In this document: positions 35,831 through 44,912 of the stretch, in pieces
Numbering within the stretch: the first letter of the stretch is position 1
Layout: every line of letters starts with the position of its first letter
Assembly: GCF_030717845.1 (NCBI RefSeq)
Contig: NZ_JAUZVZ010000015.1
Location: forward strand, 1-64,000
Direction of reading: 5' to 3'
Source: Alkalimonas collagenimarina
GTDB lineage: Bacteria > Pseudomonadota > Gammaproteobacteria > Enterobacterales > Alteromonadaceae
Length of the DNA stretch: 64,000 nt
Translations under genes and position numbers: made by a program
The notes under the pieces: model-generated
Told to the model about the DNA's origin: nothing
The model's database searches: none
The model's input: the letters and a program-made list of their open reading frames with translations, nothing else

Positions 35831-36172
35831 CTAAGGCGTTGTTTTATTCAGCGCCTTACCGCCAGTAACCTGATTTGCCCTGCCTTCCTGCTTCGCCTTT
35901 TCTGCCCGACGACGTCGTAATTCTTTTGGATCAGCAATCAATGGTCGATACAACTCAATCCGATCGCCTGATTTGATCCGATCCGACATTTTAACCGCCC
36001 GGCTCCAAATACCTACTTTCTGGTTTTCCATGTCTATATCAGGGTACATATCCAGGATCCCTGAACGTAGAATAGCCTGCTGCACCGTGCAATGTGCGGG
36101 CACACTCACGGTTAATAACGATTGGCGCTCTGGCAACGCATAGACCACTTCAATGGTCACCGATTCAGACAT
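35831..36172 (-). CDS. ratB: RnfH-family protein RatB
   Basis: 113-aa ubiquitin-like beta-grasp protein (UPF0125/RnfH). VEVVYALPE-like [11 protein letters not shown] opening and [37 protein letters not shown] are characteristic. The start at 36172 has GGAG 6 nt upstream and overlaps the ratA stop by 8 nt. Partner of ratA in nearly all gammaproteobacteria; function poorly known. Confidence 0.92.
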   Translation of the reverse strand: MSESVTIEVVYALPERQSLLTVSVPAHCTVQQAILRSGILDMYPDIDMENQKVGIWSRAVKMSDRIKSGDRIELYRPLIADPKELRRRRAEKAKQEGRANQVTGGKALNKTTP

Positions 36173-36608
36173 CAGAGGCTCCATAGACCTGTTTAGCGCG
36201 TTCGGTAAAGGCATTAACCATGGCCGCCGTTAGCTCTTTAAACAATTTACCAAACGCCATTTCAACCAACTTATTGCTAAATTCAAAATCCAGCTGCAAC
36301 TGCACTTTGCAGGCATTGTGCTGCAGCTCGATAAACTGCCAGCCGCCCTGCAGTTGCTTAAAGGGACCATCCACTAAATTCATATCAATACGGCTGGGTG
36401 CGGTTAAACGGTTTAAGGTGGTAAATGATTTCCCCAACCCCGCTTTACCAATTTCGAGCCGGGCTTCCATCTGTTCGGCCGATTGCGTTAAAATGCTGGC
36501 AGCTTTACAACCGGGCAAAAACTCCGGATATCGATTAATATCATTCACTAGATCAAACATTTGCTGAGCACTGTAAAAAACCAGAGCACTGCGCTCAATT
36601 TGTGGCAT
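36165..36608 (-). CDS. ratA: START-like toxin/ubiquinone-binding protein RatA
   Basis: 147 aa, polyketide-cyclase/START fold (Coq10-like). [24 protein letters not shown] and [11 protein letters not shown] are typical. In E. coli RatA was described as a ribosome anti-association toxin, while Coq10 homologues bind ubiquinone; sequence does not decide between them. GGGAG precedes the ATG at 36608. Divergent from smpB. Confidence 0.92.
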   Translation of the reverse strand: MPQIERSALVFYSAQQMFDLVNDINRYPEFLPGCKAASILTQSAEQMEARLEIGKAGLGKSFTTLNRLTAPSRIDMNLVDGPFKQLQGGWQFIELQHNACKVQLQLDFEFSNKLVEMAFGKLFKELTAAMVNAFTERAKQVYGASDV

Positions 36609-36716
36609 ACTCACTCCCCTCACAACAAGAGGCAGATTGTAGCAGAAAAGTCACTATCAACAAGGTTTGAAAAGACCATAGCAAGCAGCCCCCATGATCT
36701 CGTATACTAGGCGACT

Positions 36717-37196
36717 ATGACAAAGAAAAAACCAAAATCGCAAAGCAGTACCATCGCACTGAACAGAAAAGCCCGCCACGAATACTTCCTGGAAGATAAA
36801 TTTGAGGCAGGCATTAGTTTGCAAGGATGGGAAGTAAAAAGTATCCGTGAGGGCAAAGTGAATTTGTCCGATGCCTACGTTGTCCTCCATCAAGGGGAAG
36901 CCTACTTGTATGGCACACAAATTCAGCCATTAAAGAGTGCATCCAGTCATGTGATTTGCGACCCGGAACGTAACCGCAAATTGCTACTCAAAAAGCGCGA
37001 GCTGGCCAAGCTGATTGGCCTGACCGAACGTGACGGCTATACTCTCATTGCCACCGCCATGTATTGGAAAGCCTGCTGGGTCAAACTAGAGTTCCATTTG
37101 GCACTGGGTAAAAAGCACTACGACAAGCGTAGCGACATCAAAAATAAAGATTGGGCGCGTGAAAAAGAACGCATGATGAAGCATAGCAAGCGCTAA
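36717..37196 (+). CDS. smpB: SsrA-binding protein SmpB
   Basis: 159 aa. Binds tmRNA and brings it to stalled ribosomes. Seen: IALNRKARHEYFLEDKFEAG, GWEVKSIREGKVNLSDAYV, the C-terminal basic tail KKHYDKRSDIKNKDWAREKER. The tmRNA gene follows 177 bp downstream on the same strand. Confidence 0.98.
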   Translation: MTKKKPKSQSSTIALNRKARHEYFLEDKFEAGISLQGWEVKSIREGKVNLSDAYVVLHQGEAYLYGTQIQPLKSASSHVICDPERNRKLLLKKRELAKLIGLTERDGYTLIATAMYWKACWVKLEFHLALGKKHYDKRSDIKNKDWAREKERMMKHSKR

Positions 37197-37300
37197 ATAA
37201 ACGCTTGCGGGCTTGAAACTATCGGCTCTCACCCCCATCTAATTGTATAGGCAGCAAACAGACCATTGTTTACTGCCGCTAACAGCGACTGCAAGTCTGC

Positions 37301-37329
37301 TTGTGTCCATTACCACAAGCACGTACAAT
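37301..37329 (+). promoter_or_regulatory. Candidate ssrA promoter
   Basis: TTGTGT (37301-37306), 17-bp spacer, TACAAT (37324-37329). Would leave a precursor leader of roughly 38 nt before the mature 5' end. Confidence 0.5.
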
Positions 37330-37373
37330 AGAAGTGTTACAACGCATTAGTGGGCGACATCACTGCTGAATTC

Positions 37374-37734
37374 GGGGCTGATACTGGATTCGACGGGACT
37401 CTCGAACTCTAAGGTGCATGCCGAGGTGCGGTAGGCCTCGTTAAACAGCCGCAAACCAATAGTCGCAAACGACGAAAACTACGCAATCGCTGCTTAATAG
37501 GCAGTAGATAGCTCTTCCGCTCACGTATGCCTGTATGCAGAGATAACGGAAGATCACCCCTAACAGGATCGCATGGAGACTTCGCCTGGAGTCAAAATGT
37601 TAAAACCAATCAGGCTCGCCCGACGAAAGCCTGCCATTCGGCGCTCATAGGGTTAACTAAATGAACTGGCTAAGCATGTAGTACCGAAGATTTAGGTTTT
37701 TCGGACGGGGGTTCAAATCCCCCCAGCTCCACCA
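37374..37734 (+). ncRNA. ssrA: tmRNA
   Basis: Transfer-messenger RNA, 361 nt. It starts GGGGCTGATACTGG and ends with GTTCAAATCCCCCCAGCTCC ACCA, so the 5' and 3' ends form the alanine-tRNA-like acceptor and T arm with an encoded CCA. The tag frame at 37465-37497 reads ANDENYAIAA then TAA TAG; E. coli has ANDENYALAA. It rescues stalled ribosomes and marks the nascent chain for ClpXP and related proteases. Confidence 0.97.
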
Positions 37735-37741
37735 AATAAAT

Positions 37742-37770
37742 AACCCTGAGCCATCGGCTCGGGGTTTTTT
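37742..37770 (+). terminator. ssrA terminator
   Basis: CCCTGAGCC-ATC-GGCTCGGGG (9 pairs, one G-T) followed by TTTTTT, starting 10 nt after the tmRNA CCA end. Confidence 0.88.
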
Positions 37771-37792
37771 ATTTTGGCGTAGTCGGATTTGC

Positions 37793-37809
37793 AACCCCCG
37801 TAGGGGGTT
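37793..37809. repeat. Small perfect inverted repeat
   Basis: AACCCCC-GTA-GGGGGTT in the gap between tmRNA and the next gene. No T-tract follows closely. The rest of 37771-37978 shows no gene. Confidence 0.4.
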
Positions 37810-37978
37810 CACCAGGCTCACACGCAAATGTGGGCTTTTCTTTTTGTCTACGGTGAAGGAAGACGAAAAGCTTTCATTGTTAACAGCTGTTATTTGTCTT
37901 ACCATGATTGGCCATTAAGCGTGCAATTCAAGTCGATATTCGCTTGTCTGGCCAAGAAATCAGTATTATAAAAAAAAT

Positions 37979-38875
37979 ATGATGACCACTAAAGCCACCC
38001 ATCCCAGACGTAATTTCAAGATCCGCCAATACATTGCTTCGAAAAGCATCGCCCGCCTAACGCTGGATTTTATAGTCATTAATACCATTCTGGCGACTCT
38101 ACTGGCGGGCGTACTGGTGTTGATCACCCGTGATTATCACCTCGGCCTTGATTACATCTACCATATGTATACCGAATTATTTGGCAAGGAACCACGCTGG
38201 AGCCTACCGGATGATCAGTTTCTGTATAAAAATATCAGGGCTTTTCTGGCCACTATTTCCTTGCTGTCTCCCTCTTTGTTTTTAGGGATGATCATCTATA
38301 AATTCTTTGTATTAAGACGAGATAATTTGGTGTTTCGTCGCTATTGCGACCTGTCTAATGGCGGCTCTGAGCAATACTTGAATATTCACTTTTATATTTC
38401 ATCGTCGCTGCGACTGCACAATCTGCAATTCACCGCTTTTATTCGGACCTATGAAAAAGAGCTGGAGCAAGCCTCTGCCGATAACTATCCGATGAACACC
38501 TTTCCGCTGGAATTACGACAGGATGCGTTTTATCCGTTGCCTTTTAATTATGTGCCGAGCCGTTTTCGGCTGCCTTTATTCAACCCTGATACCCTTGATA
38601 CCCCTTGCGCACAACCACAGCTAGAGCTGCATGACGATGGCACGGTAACGGTGCATACTTTTGAGCGTCAAATTAAGTTGGATCCAACACGAGGCGATTT
38701 TTGCCAAATTTATGTGGTTGGCCGTGGTGAAGTGCCTGACTTGCAATCAAAATTTAGTGAAATTGGCAGTTATCAGATCCCAGCCGATATCCGCTTTGAA
38801 CCACTGCCTGAAATGCAGACAGCCTACGATGTTCGAAAGCAGCGTTTTACCGTAAAAAACTGGCTGGATTTCTAA
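37979..38875 (+). CDS. Two-TM protein with Kir-like cytoplasmic domain, no selectivity filter
   Basis: 298 aa, not a family I can name with certainty. TM1 about 27-50 and TM2 about 88-115 are separated by a 37-residue loop; a large soluble domain follows. The soluble part resembles inward-rectifier (KirBac-type) channel C-termini: a basic post-TM2 segment (LRRDNLVFRRY), a LNIHFYISSSLRLHNLQFTA strand pair, and near the end EIGSYQIPADIRFEP where Kir proteins have an xxHSYxxxDIxWxxRF block. The loop lacks any TxGYG filter, so it should not conduct K+ as such. Convergent 4-bp overlap with the DUF1028 gene. Confidence 0.6.
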   Translation: MMTTKATHPRRNFKIRQYIASKSIARLTLDFIVINTILATLLAGVLVLITRDYHLGLDYIYHMYTELFGKEPRWSLPDDQFLYKNIRAFLATISLLSPSLFLGMIIYKFFVLRRDNLVFRRYCDLSNGGSEQYLNIHFYISSSLRLHNLQFTAFIRTYEKELEQASADNYPMNTFPLELRQDAFYPLPFNYVPSRFRLPLFNPDTLDTPCAQPQLELHDDGTVTVHTFERQIKLDPTRGDFCQIYVVGRGEVPDLQSKFSEIGSYQIPADIRFEPLPEMQTAYDVRKQRFTVKNWLDF

Positions 38876-39738
38876 GCACGGAGTCGTGCCAGTAAGGCGG
38901 GTGCATGATCAAGCAATAACGAACTAACAGCATGCTGTTCGGGGTCGTACAAGGGCCCGATGTTGTGCTGCGCGAGCAGGCTGCTAAAGTCCCGGCCAGC
39001 GACGCCTTGCTGGCCTAGCAGAGTAATCAAATCGTTTAAAATACTCTGCTGCTGAGTGTTGAGTTCGCTACAGCGCAACCATTGCTGTGGAAATTCGTGC
39101 GGGTAGTAGAGTTGAAAGATGCGGTATAATTGCTCCAGTTCGACCACAGGGTCTGCAGCCGCGTCGACCCGTAAATCCAACCAGGTATCTGAATTGCCAA
39201 GATAGCCTGAGCCAGCACGCTTGATAAGCATCGCGGCAGCTAATTTGCCTCGCTTGTCGCCCCCCGCTTGCTGAGCCGCCTTGAGCCCCTGTAGCATCGC
39301 CGCTGCTAGCTCTTTACCTTCACTCTTAGCCTGCTGATACCCTGCGGCCATGGTTTCAACCGTTCCTGGCACCAGCATATTACCCAAACAAAACATGCCC
39401 TTTTCCTGATAGCTTTCCACCGTTGCCGTGCAATCAGAGCCTGAGTGCAGCAGCACCTCACCACTTGGATCCATGATGCCAAACTGGCGCTGGCTGGCTA
39501 TGTCATCCGCTTGAAGATAACGCTGCTCGGCCTGCTTTAAATCAGCTGTAGCTGCCAACGTTTGTAATGCAGCTTGCGCAGCTGCTGGGTTAGCAAACGA
39601 TTGCGACACCAGCAAACCATGCTCACTGTTGATCCATGGAACTAGTGATCCTACAGCCAGGAAGTTTGATGCTGTAGCAATAGCCAAACTGCCTGAATCT
39701 GGTTCTGATACTGCGATGGTGTAGGTGGCAATCATCAA
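38872..39738 (-). CDS. DUF1028 family protein
   Basis: 288 aa, DUF1028 (predicted Ntn-hydrolase fold). Seen: TYTIAVSEPDSGSLAIATAS opening, GSLVPWINSEHGLLVSQSFAN, GNMLVPGTVETMAAGY, and DKRGKLAAAMLIKRAGSGYLG with DLRVDAAADPVVEL. Members of this family have no agreed function; some are fused to peptidoglycan-binding domains. No signal peptide. Nothing in the neighbourhood suggests a pathway. Confidence 0.85.
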   Translation of the reverse strand: MMIATYTIAVSEPDSGSLAIATASNFLAVGSLVPWINSEHGLLVSQSFANPAAAQAALQTLAATADLKQAEQRYLQADDIASQRQFGIMDPSGEVLLHSGSDCTATVESYQEKGMFCLGNMLVPGTVETMAAGYQQAKSEGKELAAAMLQGLKAAQQAGGDKRGKLAAAMLIKRAGSGYLGNSDTWLDLRVDAAADPVVELEQLYRIFQLYYPHEFPQQWLRCSELNTQQQSILNDLITLLGQQGVAGRDFSSLLAQHNIGPLYDPEQHAVSSLLLDHAPALLARLRA

Positions 39739-39831
39739 TACAACTCCCTGACTGGTGAAAAGAAAACCCTAACAGGATGGCTGGCAGAGGTAAAGACCCT
39801 AGCCAACCAACTCAGGTAGGCCAACTTTGCA

Positions 39832-40407
39832 TCACTCGCCCTGCAATAACTTTTGCATATCCAATTGCGAGGGCATCATGCCACCGGGTAAGCGACCAGC
39901 TAAAGCCAGTAAGCGAGCCCGATGCTGATTCAGAGCTACTTTATCGGCTTCGGTAAGGCACCCCCCGATGGCCTTTGTCATATGGTCAGTTTGCGCCAGC
40001 ATCTGTTCTGTTTTCTGGCGCTGCATCTCAGGTAAAAAAGGCAATGCACGCCTGGATAACCGCAACATAGGTTGCATCGAGTCCAGCACCGGCCAACTAC
40101 CTTTCGCCGTTAACTCCAAAAACAACGGTGCTGTAAGCTCATGCTCAGCAAGGATCTGATCGACCTCATTCAGGTAGTCCTGCCCTTGCTGTTGCGCCCG
40201 CACTTCCTCGGCATGACGAGGCCAATCACAATGCGATTGCAAGCGCACTTGATACAGAGACTCCACATTATCCTGCTCAACCTTAGCCAGAGCTGGCAAT
40301 GCGGCCTCCAGCTTGGTGAGGTTTTGTTCGGTCAGGACGGTTTCTGCCATTGCCATCAATGGCGCTAAACAACACAGGCTCACTGCACGATAAAACGATT
40401 TACCCAT
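39832..40407 (-). CDS. Secreted protein of unknown function
   Basis: 191 aa; I do not recognise it. A signal peptide (FYRAVSLCCLAPLMAMAETV) is followed by a mostly alpha-helical, Gln/Leu-rich mature part with two cysteines (SHCDWPR and GGCLTEA) that could pair in the periplasm. I start at 40407 because AAGGA lies 7 nt upstream; the frame is open to 40584. It is divergent from the MBL-fold gene. Confidence 0.7.
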   Translation of the reverse strand: MGKSFYRAVSLCCLAPLMAMAETVLTEQNLTKLEAALPALAKVEQDNVESLYQVRLQSHCDWPRHAEEVRAQQQGQDYLNEVDQILAEHELTAPLFLELTAKGSWPVLDSMQPMLRLSRRALPFLPEMQRQKTEQMLAQTDHMTKAIGGCLTEADKVALNQHRARLLALAGRLPGGMMPSQLDMQKLLQGE

Positions 40408-40616
40408 ATCACTATCCTTTTTGGTCATACGCTGGCTACGTTCATGTATCAGCTTTATTAGACCCTGGTTACCATAAGAACCCAAACTGGCTGAACCTAA
40501 GCTGAAATAGTGTGCTCCAGAGAAGATGCATCGCTTGATCACTGAACTAAGCTGGTAGTCGCTCCGTAATCTGCCATACTTCATGCCAAAGATAACAACA
40601 ATACCAAGGAGCTACG

Positions 40617-41480
40617 ATGCGTTTTCTATTTTCTATTGTGTTCGTTCTATCCCTGATACTTAGCAACTCAGCTTATGCTGACCGTTTTGCCGATGTACAG
40701 ATAGAGTCGACTGAACTATCCCCTAACTTGTATATGCTCACTGGAGCTGGCGGCAATATGGCGGCGCTGACTGGAGACGATGGCATTGTATTGATTGATG
40801 GCCAGTTTGCCGAAATGGCGGGCAAGATTGAAGCCAAACTCACCGAGCTGGCTGCTGGCCAAGCGCTGCAGGTTTTGGTGAATACCCATTTTCATGGTGA
40901 TCATGTCGGAGGCAATGCCATGCTGGCAGCCGATAACCGCATTATTGCTCATGATAATGTTCGTAAGCGCCTGCAGGCCGATAGCAACTTTCCGGCAGAA
41001 GGTTTGCCCAATCTTACTTTTACCGATGAACTGACCTTGCATATGAATGGCCACCACATCCTTCTGACGGCCATGCAGCCAAGCCATACTGATGGCGACA
41101 GCATTGTCTGGTTTAAAGATAGCAATGTGGTGCATATGGGTGATTTGATGTTTGAAGGGCGCTTTCCATTTGTCGATACCAACTCAGGCGGAAACCTGCA
41201 TGCTTACATGGAGGTGACACGCCATGTCATCGCCACCATTGATGCTGACACCCAAGTGATCCCAGGCCACGGCCAACTGACCAACCGAGCAGGGCTGGAA
41301 AGAGAGCTGGCGATGATGGAAGCCACATTGGCGCTGGTAAAACAACACAAGGCGAATGGCTTATCCGAACAAGCCATCATTGAGCGCGGCTTAGGCGATG
41401 AATGGCTGGACTGGCACTGGAACTTTATTACCGAAGAGCGCTGGATCCGCACCTTGTATCAGGCTCTTGCTGATGAATGA
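40617..41480 (+). CDS. Periplasmic MBL-fold metallohydrolase
   Basis: 287 aa with a clear signal peptide (SIVFVLSLILSNSAYA). Metallo-beta-lactamase fold: NTHFHGDHVGGN gives the HxHxDH metal motif (around residue 92), PSHTDGDS the next His, and PGHGQLTN the last. The order and length are close to cyclase/quinoprotein-linked hydrolases (SoxH-like) rather than true carbapenemases, so I make no resistance claim. AAGGAG lies 6 nt before the ATG. Confidence 0.85.
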   Translation: MRFLFSIVFVLSLILSNSAYADRFADVQIESTELSPNLYMLTGAGGNMAALTGDDGIVLIDGQFAEMAGKIEAKLTELAAGQALQVLVNTHFHGDHVGGNAMLAADNRIIAHDNVRKRLQADSNFPAEGLPNLTFTDELTLHMNGHHILLTAMQPSHTDGDSIVWFKDSNVVHMGDLMFEGRFPFVDTNSGGNLHAYMEVTRHVIATIDADTQVIPGHGQLTNRAGLERELAMMEATLALVKQHKANGLSEQAIIERGLGDEWLDWHWNFITEERWIRTLYQALADE

Positions 41481-41495
41481 TACCGTACCGGCCAC

Positions 41496-42317
41496 CTAGC
41501 GTTCAGGTGGCCGTTGTCGCTTAGGGCGCTCAGTGCGTGGTCGGTGCCCTGATCGCTTCTTAATACCAGCCCCAGCGCCATGAGACGCCTCCTCTGTTTT
41601 GACAGAGTCTTTCAATAAGTTACTGAGCATACTGAATTCATCATTACTAACTTCACGCCACTGACCCGGTTTTAAATCGGCTAGTTGAATGCTCATGATA
41701 CGAATGCGTTTTAAGCGGGTAACCTCATAACCGAGAAACTCGGTCATACGGCGAATTTGGCGATTCAGCCCTTGTGTCAAAATAATAGCAAAGCTGCTGG
41801 GGCCTGTTTGCTTCACGACACAGGGCTTGGTTACAGTACCCAGAATAGGCACACCCGCTGCCATCCGTTCTAAAAAACCACGTGTCACTGGTTTATCCAC
41901 ACTGACAATGTATTCTTTTTCATGGGCATTACCCGCCCGCAGAATTTTATTAACGATATCGCCATCATTGGTCAGTAAAATCAGTCCGGAAGATGGTTTA
42001 TCCAAGCGGCCAATTGGAAAAATACGCGCGGGGTAATTCACAGCATCAACAATATTTCCCGGTACCGCCGTATCGGTGGTACAGGTAATCCCCACGGGTT
42101 TGTGATACACCAGATACACGGCTTTTGGTTTTGCTCGTAATGGTTTCCCTGCCACCACCACATCATCCGCATTGCTGACTTTCATGCCGGTTTCAGCCAC
42201 TTGACCATTCACTGTGACCTGCCCTTGCTCGATCAGCCGATCCGCTTCGCGCCGGGAACATATCCCTGTCTCACTAATAAATTTATTGAGCCGGGTGGTC
42301 ACTTGCTCTGACTGCAT
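41496..42317 (-). CDS. rluF: 23S rRNA pseudouridine synthase RluF
   Basis: 273 aa. S4 RNA-binding domain at the N-terminus (RLNKFISETGICSRREADRL), catalytic Asp in PIGRLDKPSSGLILLTNDGD, and NRQIRRMTEFLGYEVTRLKRIRI. HEKEYIVSVDKPVT and GVPILGTVTKPC match RluF (U2604) more than RluB/RluE/RsuA. Basic, Arg/Lys-rich tail. GAGG lies 8 nt before the ATG. Confidence 0.92.
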   Translation of the reverse strand: MQSEQVTTRLNKFISETGICSRREADRLIEQGQVTVNGQVAETGMKVSNADDVVVAGKPLRAKPKAVYLVYHKPVGITCTTDTAVPGNIVDAVNYPARIFPIGRLDKPSSGLILLTNDGDIVNKILRAGNAHEKEYIVSVDKPVTRGFLERMAAGVPILGTVTKPCVVKQTGPSSFAIILTQGLNRQIRRMTEFLGYEVTRLKRIRIMSIQLADLKPGQWREVSNDEFSMLSNLLKDSVKTEEASHGAGAGIKKRSGHRPRTERPKRQRPPER

Positions 42318-42366
42318 GACGCTGCCTCTTGTAGCCACATGGAAGGTAGATTGTGGCGTGGTCAGT

Positions 42367-42393
42367 AAAAAGGGCGTTAGTGTAACAACGCCC
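42367..42393 (-). terminator. Terminator of the CpdB-like gene
   Basis: GGGCGTT-8 nt-AACGCCC (42372-42393), with five T following on minus, 41 bp after the stop. Confidence 0.75.
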
Positions 42394-42433
42394 GATTGAT
42401 TTGCCTAGCTGCGGTGTACTGGTTGCAAACTAG

Positions 42434-44416
42434 TTACTCGTTGCTTGGTACAGGCAGTAGCTGATAAATGCCATAACCTTCTTCATCCTGCTCTATCAAG
42501 GTCAGTTGCGGTAAAAGACCTGCAACATCCTGAGCGGCTGCCAAGCCAGAACTACGAAAACGCAGCTTGGTACCAGCAGGGATATCCAACTGCCAGTTGC
42601 TCTCTAGCTTAACCGGGATTTCATCTGCATAGGTCTCCGCTTGGTAACGGGTGTATTCCGCAATAATCTGCCGTACTTCCATCTGACCGCTGTAATGCAC
42701 CGGTGCCGATGTCGCATGAGGGAAGAAACCACCACCACTGACCCGGTAGTTATTGGTGGTCAGCAAGAAACGTTGTTCAGCCGTTACTGGTTCGCCTTGA
42801 AAATGTAAATCGACAATGCGGTGACTATCATTGATTTGCTGGCCCTGGCCGTCAAAGCGCGGCGGTTGGGTACTATCAATACGGTAGCTCACCTTGTTCA
42901 TCATATCAAAGTTGTAACTGGGGATCCCTGCTTGCAGCAAATCCTGCCAGTCATCATGAGTTGCATCGATGGAGGTAAAGGTACGAGCCGACATTTCTAA
43001 CCAGTCACGTAGCTGCTCACCATCCAGCTCAATCACCCGCAAGGTATTGGGGAAAATATATAAGTCAGCGATATGACCAAGCGTTAAAGGCCCGGCTGAA
43101 AGGTGTGTGTAATCTTCAGGCCCGCCAAAACCACTGCGAAAAGGTGCCGCTGCACTAATGATGGGCAGTTCAGCCGGCAACTCACCGGACTTTTGCAGCC
43201 GAGTGGCATACCAGTGTTGTGCTGCATTCACCCATTGCACCGCTGTATTGGGTTGCACTCTGGCAAAGAAATTTTCAATATCGCTATCAATGGCGCCGAG
43301 CGGCTGATTCAACATAGCTAACGTTTGCTCTTGCTCTTCAGACAACATAGCCACCAGCAACTCATCACGCGCGTCGCCAATCGGGCGAAGTTCAGCTCGT
43401 TGATCCGCAATCACCCAGCCATCATCCGTGCGTTGCAATGTCAGATCAATTAAACCTAAATGACTGCCATACTGTCCCCCCATCACGGCAGGCACACCAT
43501 GAATCAACCCTTTGTCGGCATCCACGCCGGGCATACCCTGATAATCCTCACCAGGAAGTTGCCGATGCTGGTGCCCTAGCAGCAACGCATCGACATCATC
43601 CAGCTGTGCCAGATACAAGGCCGCCTGCTCTGCATTGTCGGGATATTCCTCGTAATGGCGCAAACCAGTATGAGCGATCAGGATCACCACATCTGCACCT
43701 TCCGCCTTCATTTTGGGAACAAAGTGTTGCGCAGCTGCCACCATATCACGTGCCTGTACTTGCCCTTCCAGGTTATCGCGATCCCAGCGCATGATATCCG
43801 GCGGCACCAAACCGAGCAAACCAACCTGAATGTCATGCCGCTGCATATCCGAACCAACAAAAGAGTGGCTTTGGATCACATAAGGAGTAAAGCGGGTCGA
43901 CTCCCAATCTGAATCGGCGACATCAGCCTCCATCACATTAGCTGCTAAAAAAGGAAAGGTCGCCCCCTCAATGGTGGCATCCAGAAATTCCAAGCCATAA
44001 TTGAATTCATGGTTACCCAGTGCAGCGCCATGATAACCCAGATAATTCATGGCTCTGATTACGGGGTGACGTTGCTGCGACAAATAATCAATCCCCTGCG
44101 ACTGTGCCCAATCAGCCATTGCACTGCCTTGAATGGTATCGCCATTATCTAGCAAAAGGTGATTGGGTTGCTCTAACCTCGCCTGATGCACTAACGATGC
44201 GACATGAGCTAAACCTAAGCGGCTGCTTTCTTGTTGCTGAAAATAGTCATAACCCAGCATATAGCCATGCAAATCATTGGTATGAAGAATACGCATCTCT
44301 ACCGTCAGGTCCTCCGAGGCTCGCTCCGCAGGTGTACAACCCACTAGTATGCTGCCTGCCAGCAAGACACAGCAGGAAAAAAGTTGTTTTGTCGTCATAC
44401 GTTGTTTTGTCCCCAT
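42434..44416 (-). CDS. CpdB-like 2',3'-cyclic nucleotide phosphodiesterase / 3'-nucleotidase, lipoprotein
   Basis: 660 aa. Lipobox SILVGC after a short signal peptide, so membrane-anchored toward the periplasm. The metallophosphoesterase domain has HTNDLHG, DNGDTIQGS, GNHEFNYGLEF, IAHTG and LLGHQHRQ; the C-terminal 5'-nucleotidase domain has SAAAPFRSGFGG, LRVIELDGEQLRDWLE and YNFDMMNKVSYRID. This matches CpdB, which recovers phosphate and nucleosides from extracellular nucleotides. ATG 44398 is an alternative start. Confidence 0.9.
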   Translation of the reverse strand: MGTKQRMTTKQLFSCCVLLAGSILVGCTPAERASEDLTVEMRILHTNDLHGYMLGYDYFQQQESSRLGLAHVASLVHQARLEQPNHLLLDNGDTIQGSAMADWAQSQGIDYLSQQRHPVIRAMNYLGYHGAALGNHEFNYGLEFLDATIEGATFPFLAANVMEADVADSDWESTRFTPYVIQSHSFVGSDMQRHDIQVGLLGLVPPDIMRWDRDNLEGQVQARDMVAAAQHFVPKMKAEGADVVILIAHTGLRHYEEYPDNAEQAALYLAQLDDVDALLLGHQHRQLPGEDYQGMPGVDADKGLIHGVPAVMGGQYGSHLGLIDLTLQRTDDGWVIADQRAELRPIGDARDELLVAMLSEEQEQTLAMLNQPLGAIDSDIENFFARVQPNTAVQWVNAAQHWYATRLQKSGELPAELPIISAAAPFRSGFGGPEDYTHLSAGPLTLGHIADLYIFPNTLRVIELDGEQLRDWLEMSARTFTSIDATHDDWQDLLQAGIPSYNFDMMNKVSYRIDSTQPPRFDGQGQQINDSHRIVDLHFQGEPVTAEQRFLLTTNNYRVSGGGFFPHATSAPVHYSGQMEVRQIIAEYTRYQAETYADEIPVKLESNWQLDIPAGTKLRFRSSGLAAAQDVAGLLPQLTLIEQDEEGYGIYQLLPVPSNE

Positions 44417-44604
44417 GCAAAGTGCTCGTGAATATCGTATTGAATGAGCAGATTATATCACTTTACTGCATTTTTTGTGACAACACCTTCATTTGTAACA
44501 GAGTCAAATCGATGTTTTTTCAAGCAACCACTCAAGTTTTCCTTGAGCAAGACGATAACCTAAGTAACCAGGCAACACTGTATGATTTTGGATGGAGAAG
44601 CATC

Positions 44605-44880
44605 ATGAACGAACAAAACCGCTTAGAGAAACTACGCAACTTAGGTGTTCGTTTGCATGAACTACAACTGGTGCAACCTATGCCAGGTAAATCCTATACT
44701 TCAGTTGCCTTGAACTATTTATTTAGTCGCCATGAGCTCACTCGCCCTTGTGGCCAGCCACTGGATGTGACCTTACGCTCATTAGCTGAGGCCATTGTCC
44801 AAAAACACAAGCTGCAGTTCAGTCGCTTTGATACCGACTCCATTATTGATTACTTTTGCCGTTTGTACCGGGTCCATTGA
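44605..44880 (+). CDS. Small conserved-looking protein of unknown function
   Basis: 91 aa; not recognised. It starts at 44605, with GGAG 7 nt upstream; the frame stays open far upstream but that part lies over the CpdB-like gene. Predicted soluble and helical (RLEKLRNLGVRLHELQ), ending DTDSIIDYFCRLYRVH. Its composition looks like a real small protein, and it lies 32 bp before the YdjM-like gene, so they may be co-transcribed. Confidence 0.6.
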   Translation: MNEQNRLEKLRNLGVRLHELQLVQPMPGKSYTSVALNYLFSRHELTRPCGQPLDVTLRSLAEAIVQKHKLQFSRFDTDSIIDYFCRLYRVH

Positions 44881-44912
44881 ACAAGACGACCCGATAGTGG
44901 TATAACCTGTTC

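Noticed and set aside
37657-37905. 82-codon minus frame over the tmRNA 3' end
   Set aside because: It is the antisense of the tmRNA T-arm and terminator; such frames are a common false call.
40617-41480. MBL-fold protein as a carbapenemase
   Set aside because: The fold and HxHxDH are shared by many hydrolases; nothing specific to B1-B3 lactamases was seen.
44104-44604. Long in-frame upstream extension of the small protein at 44605
   Set aside because: It lies antisense to the CpdB-like gene and its promoter; a good ribosome-binding site marks 44605 as the start.
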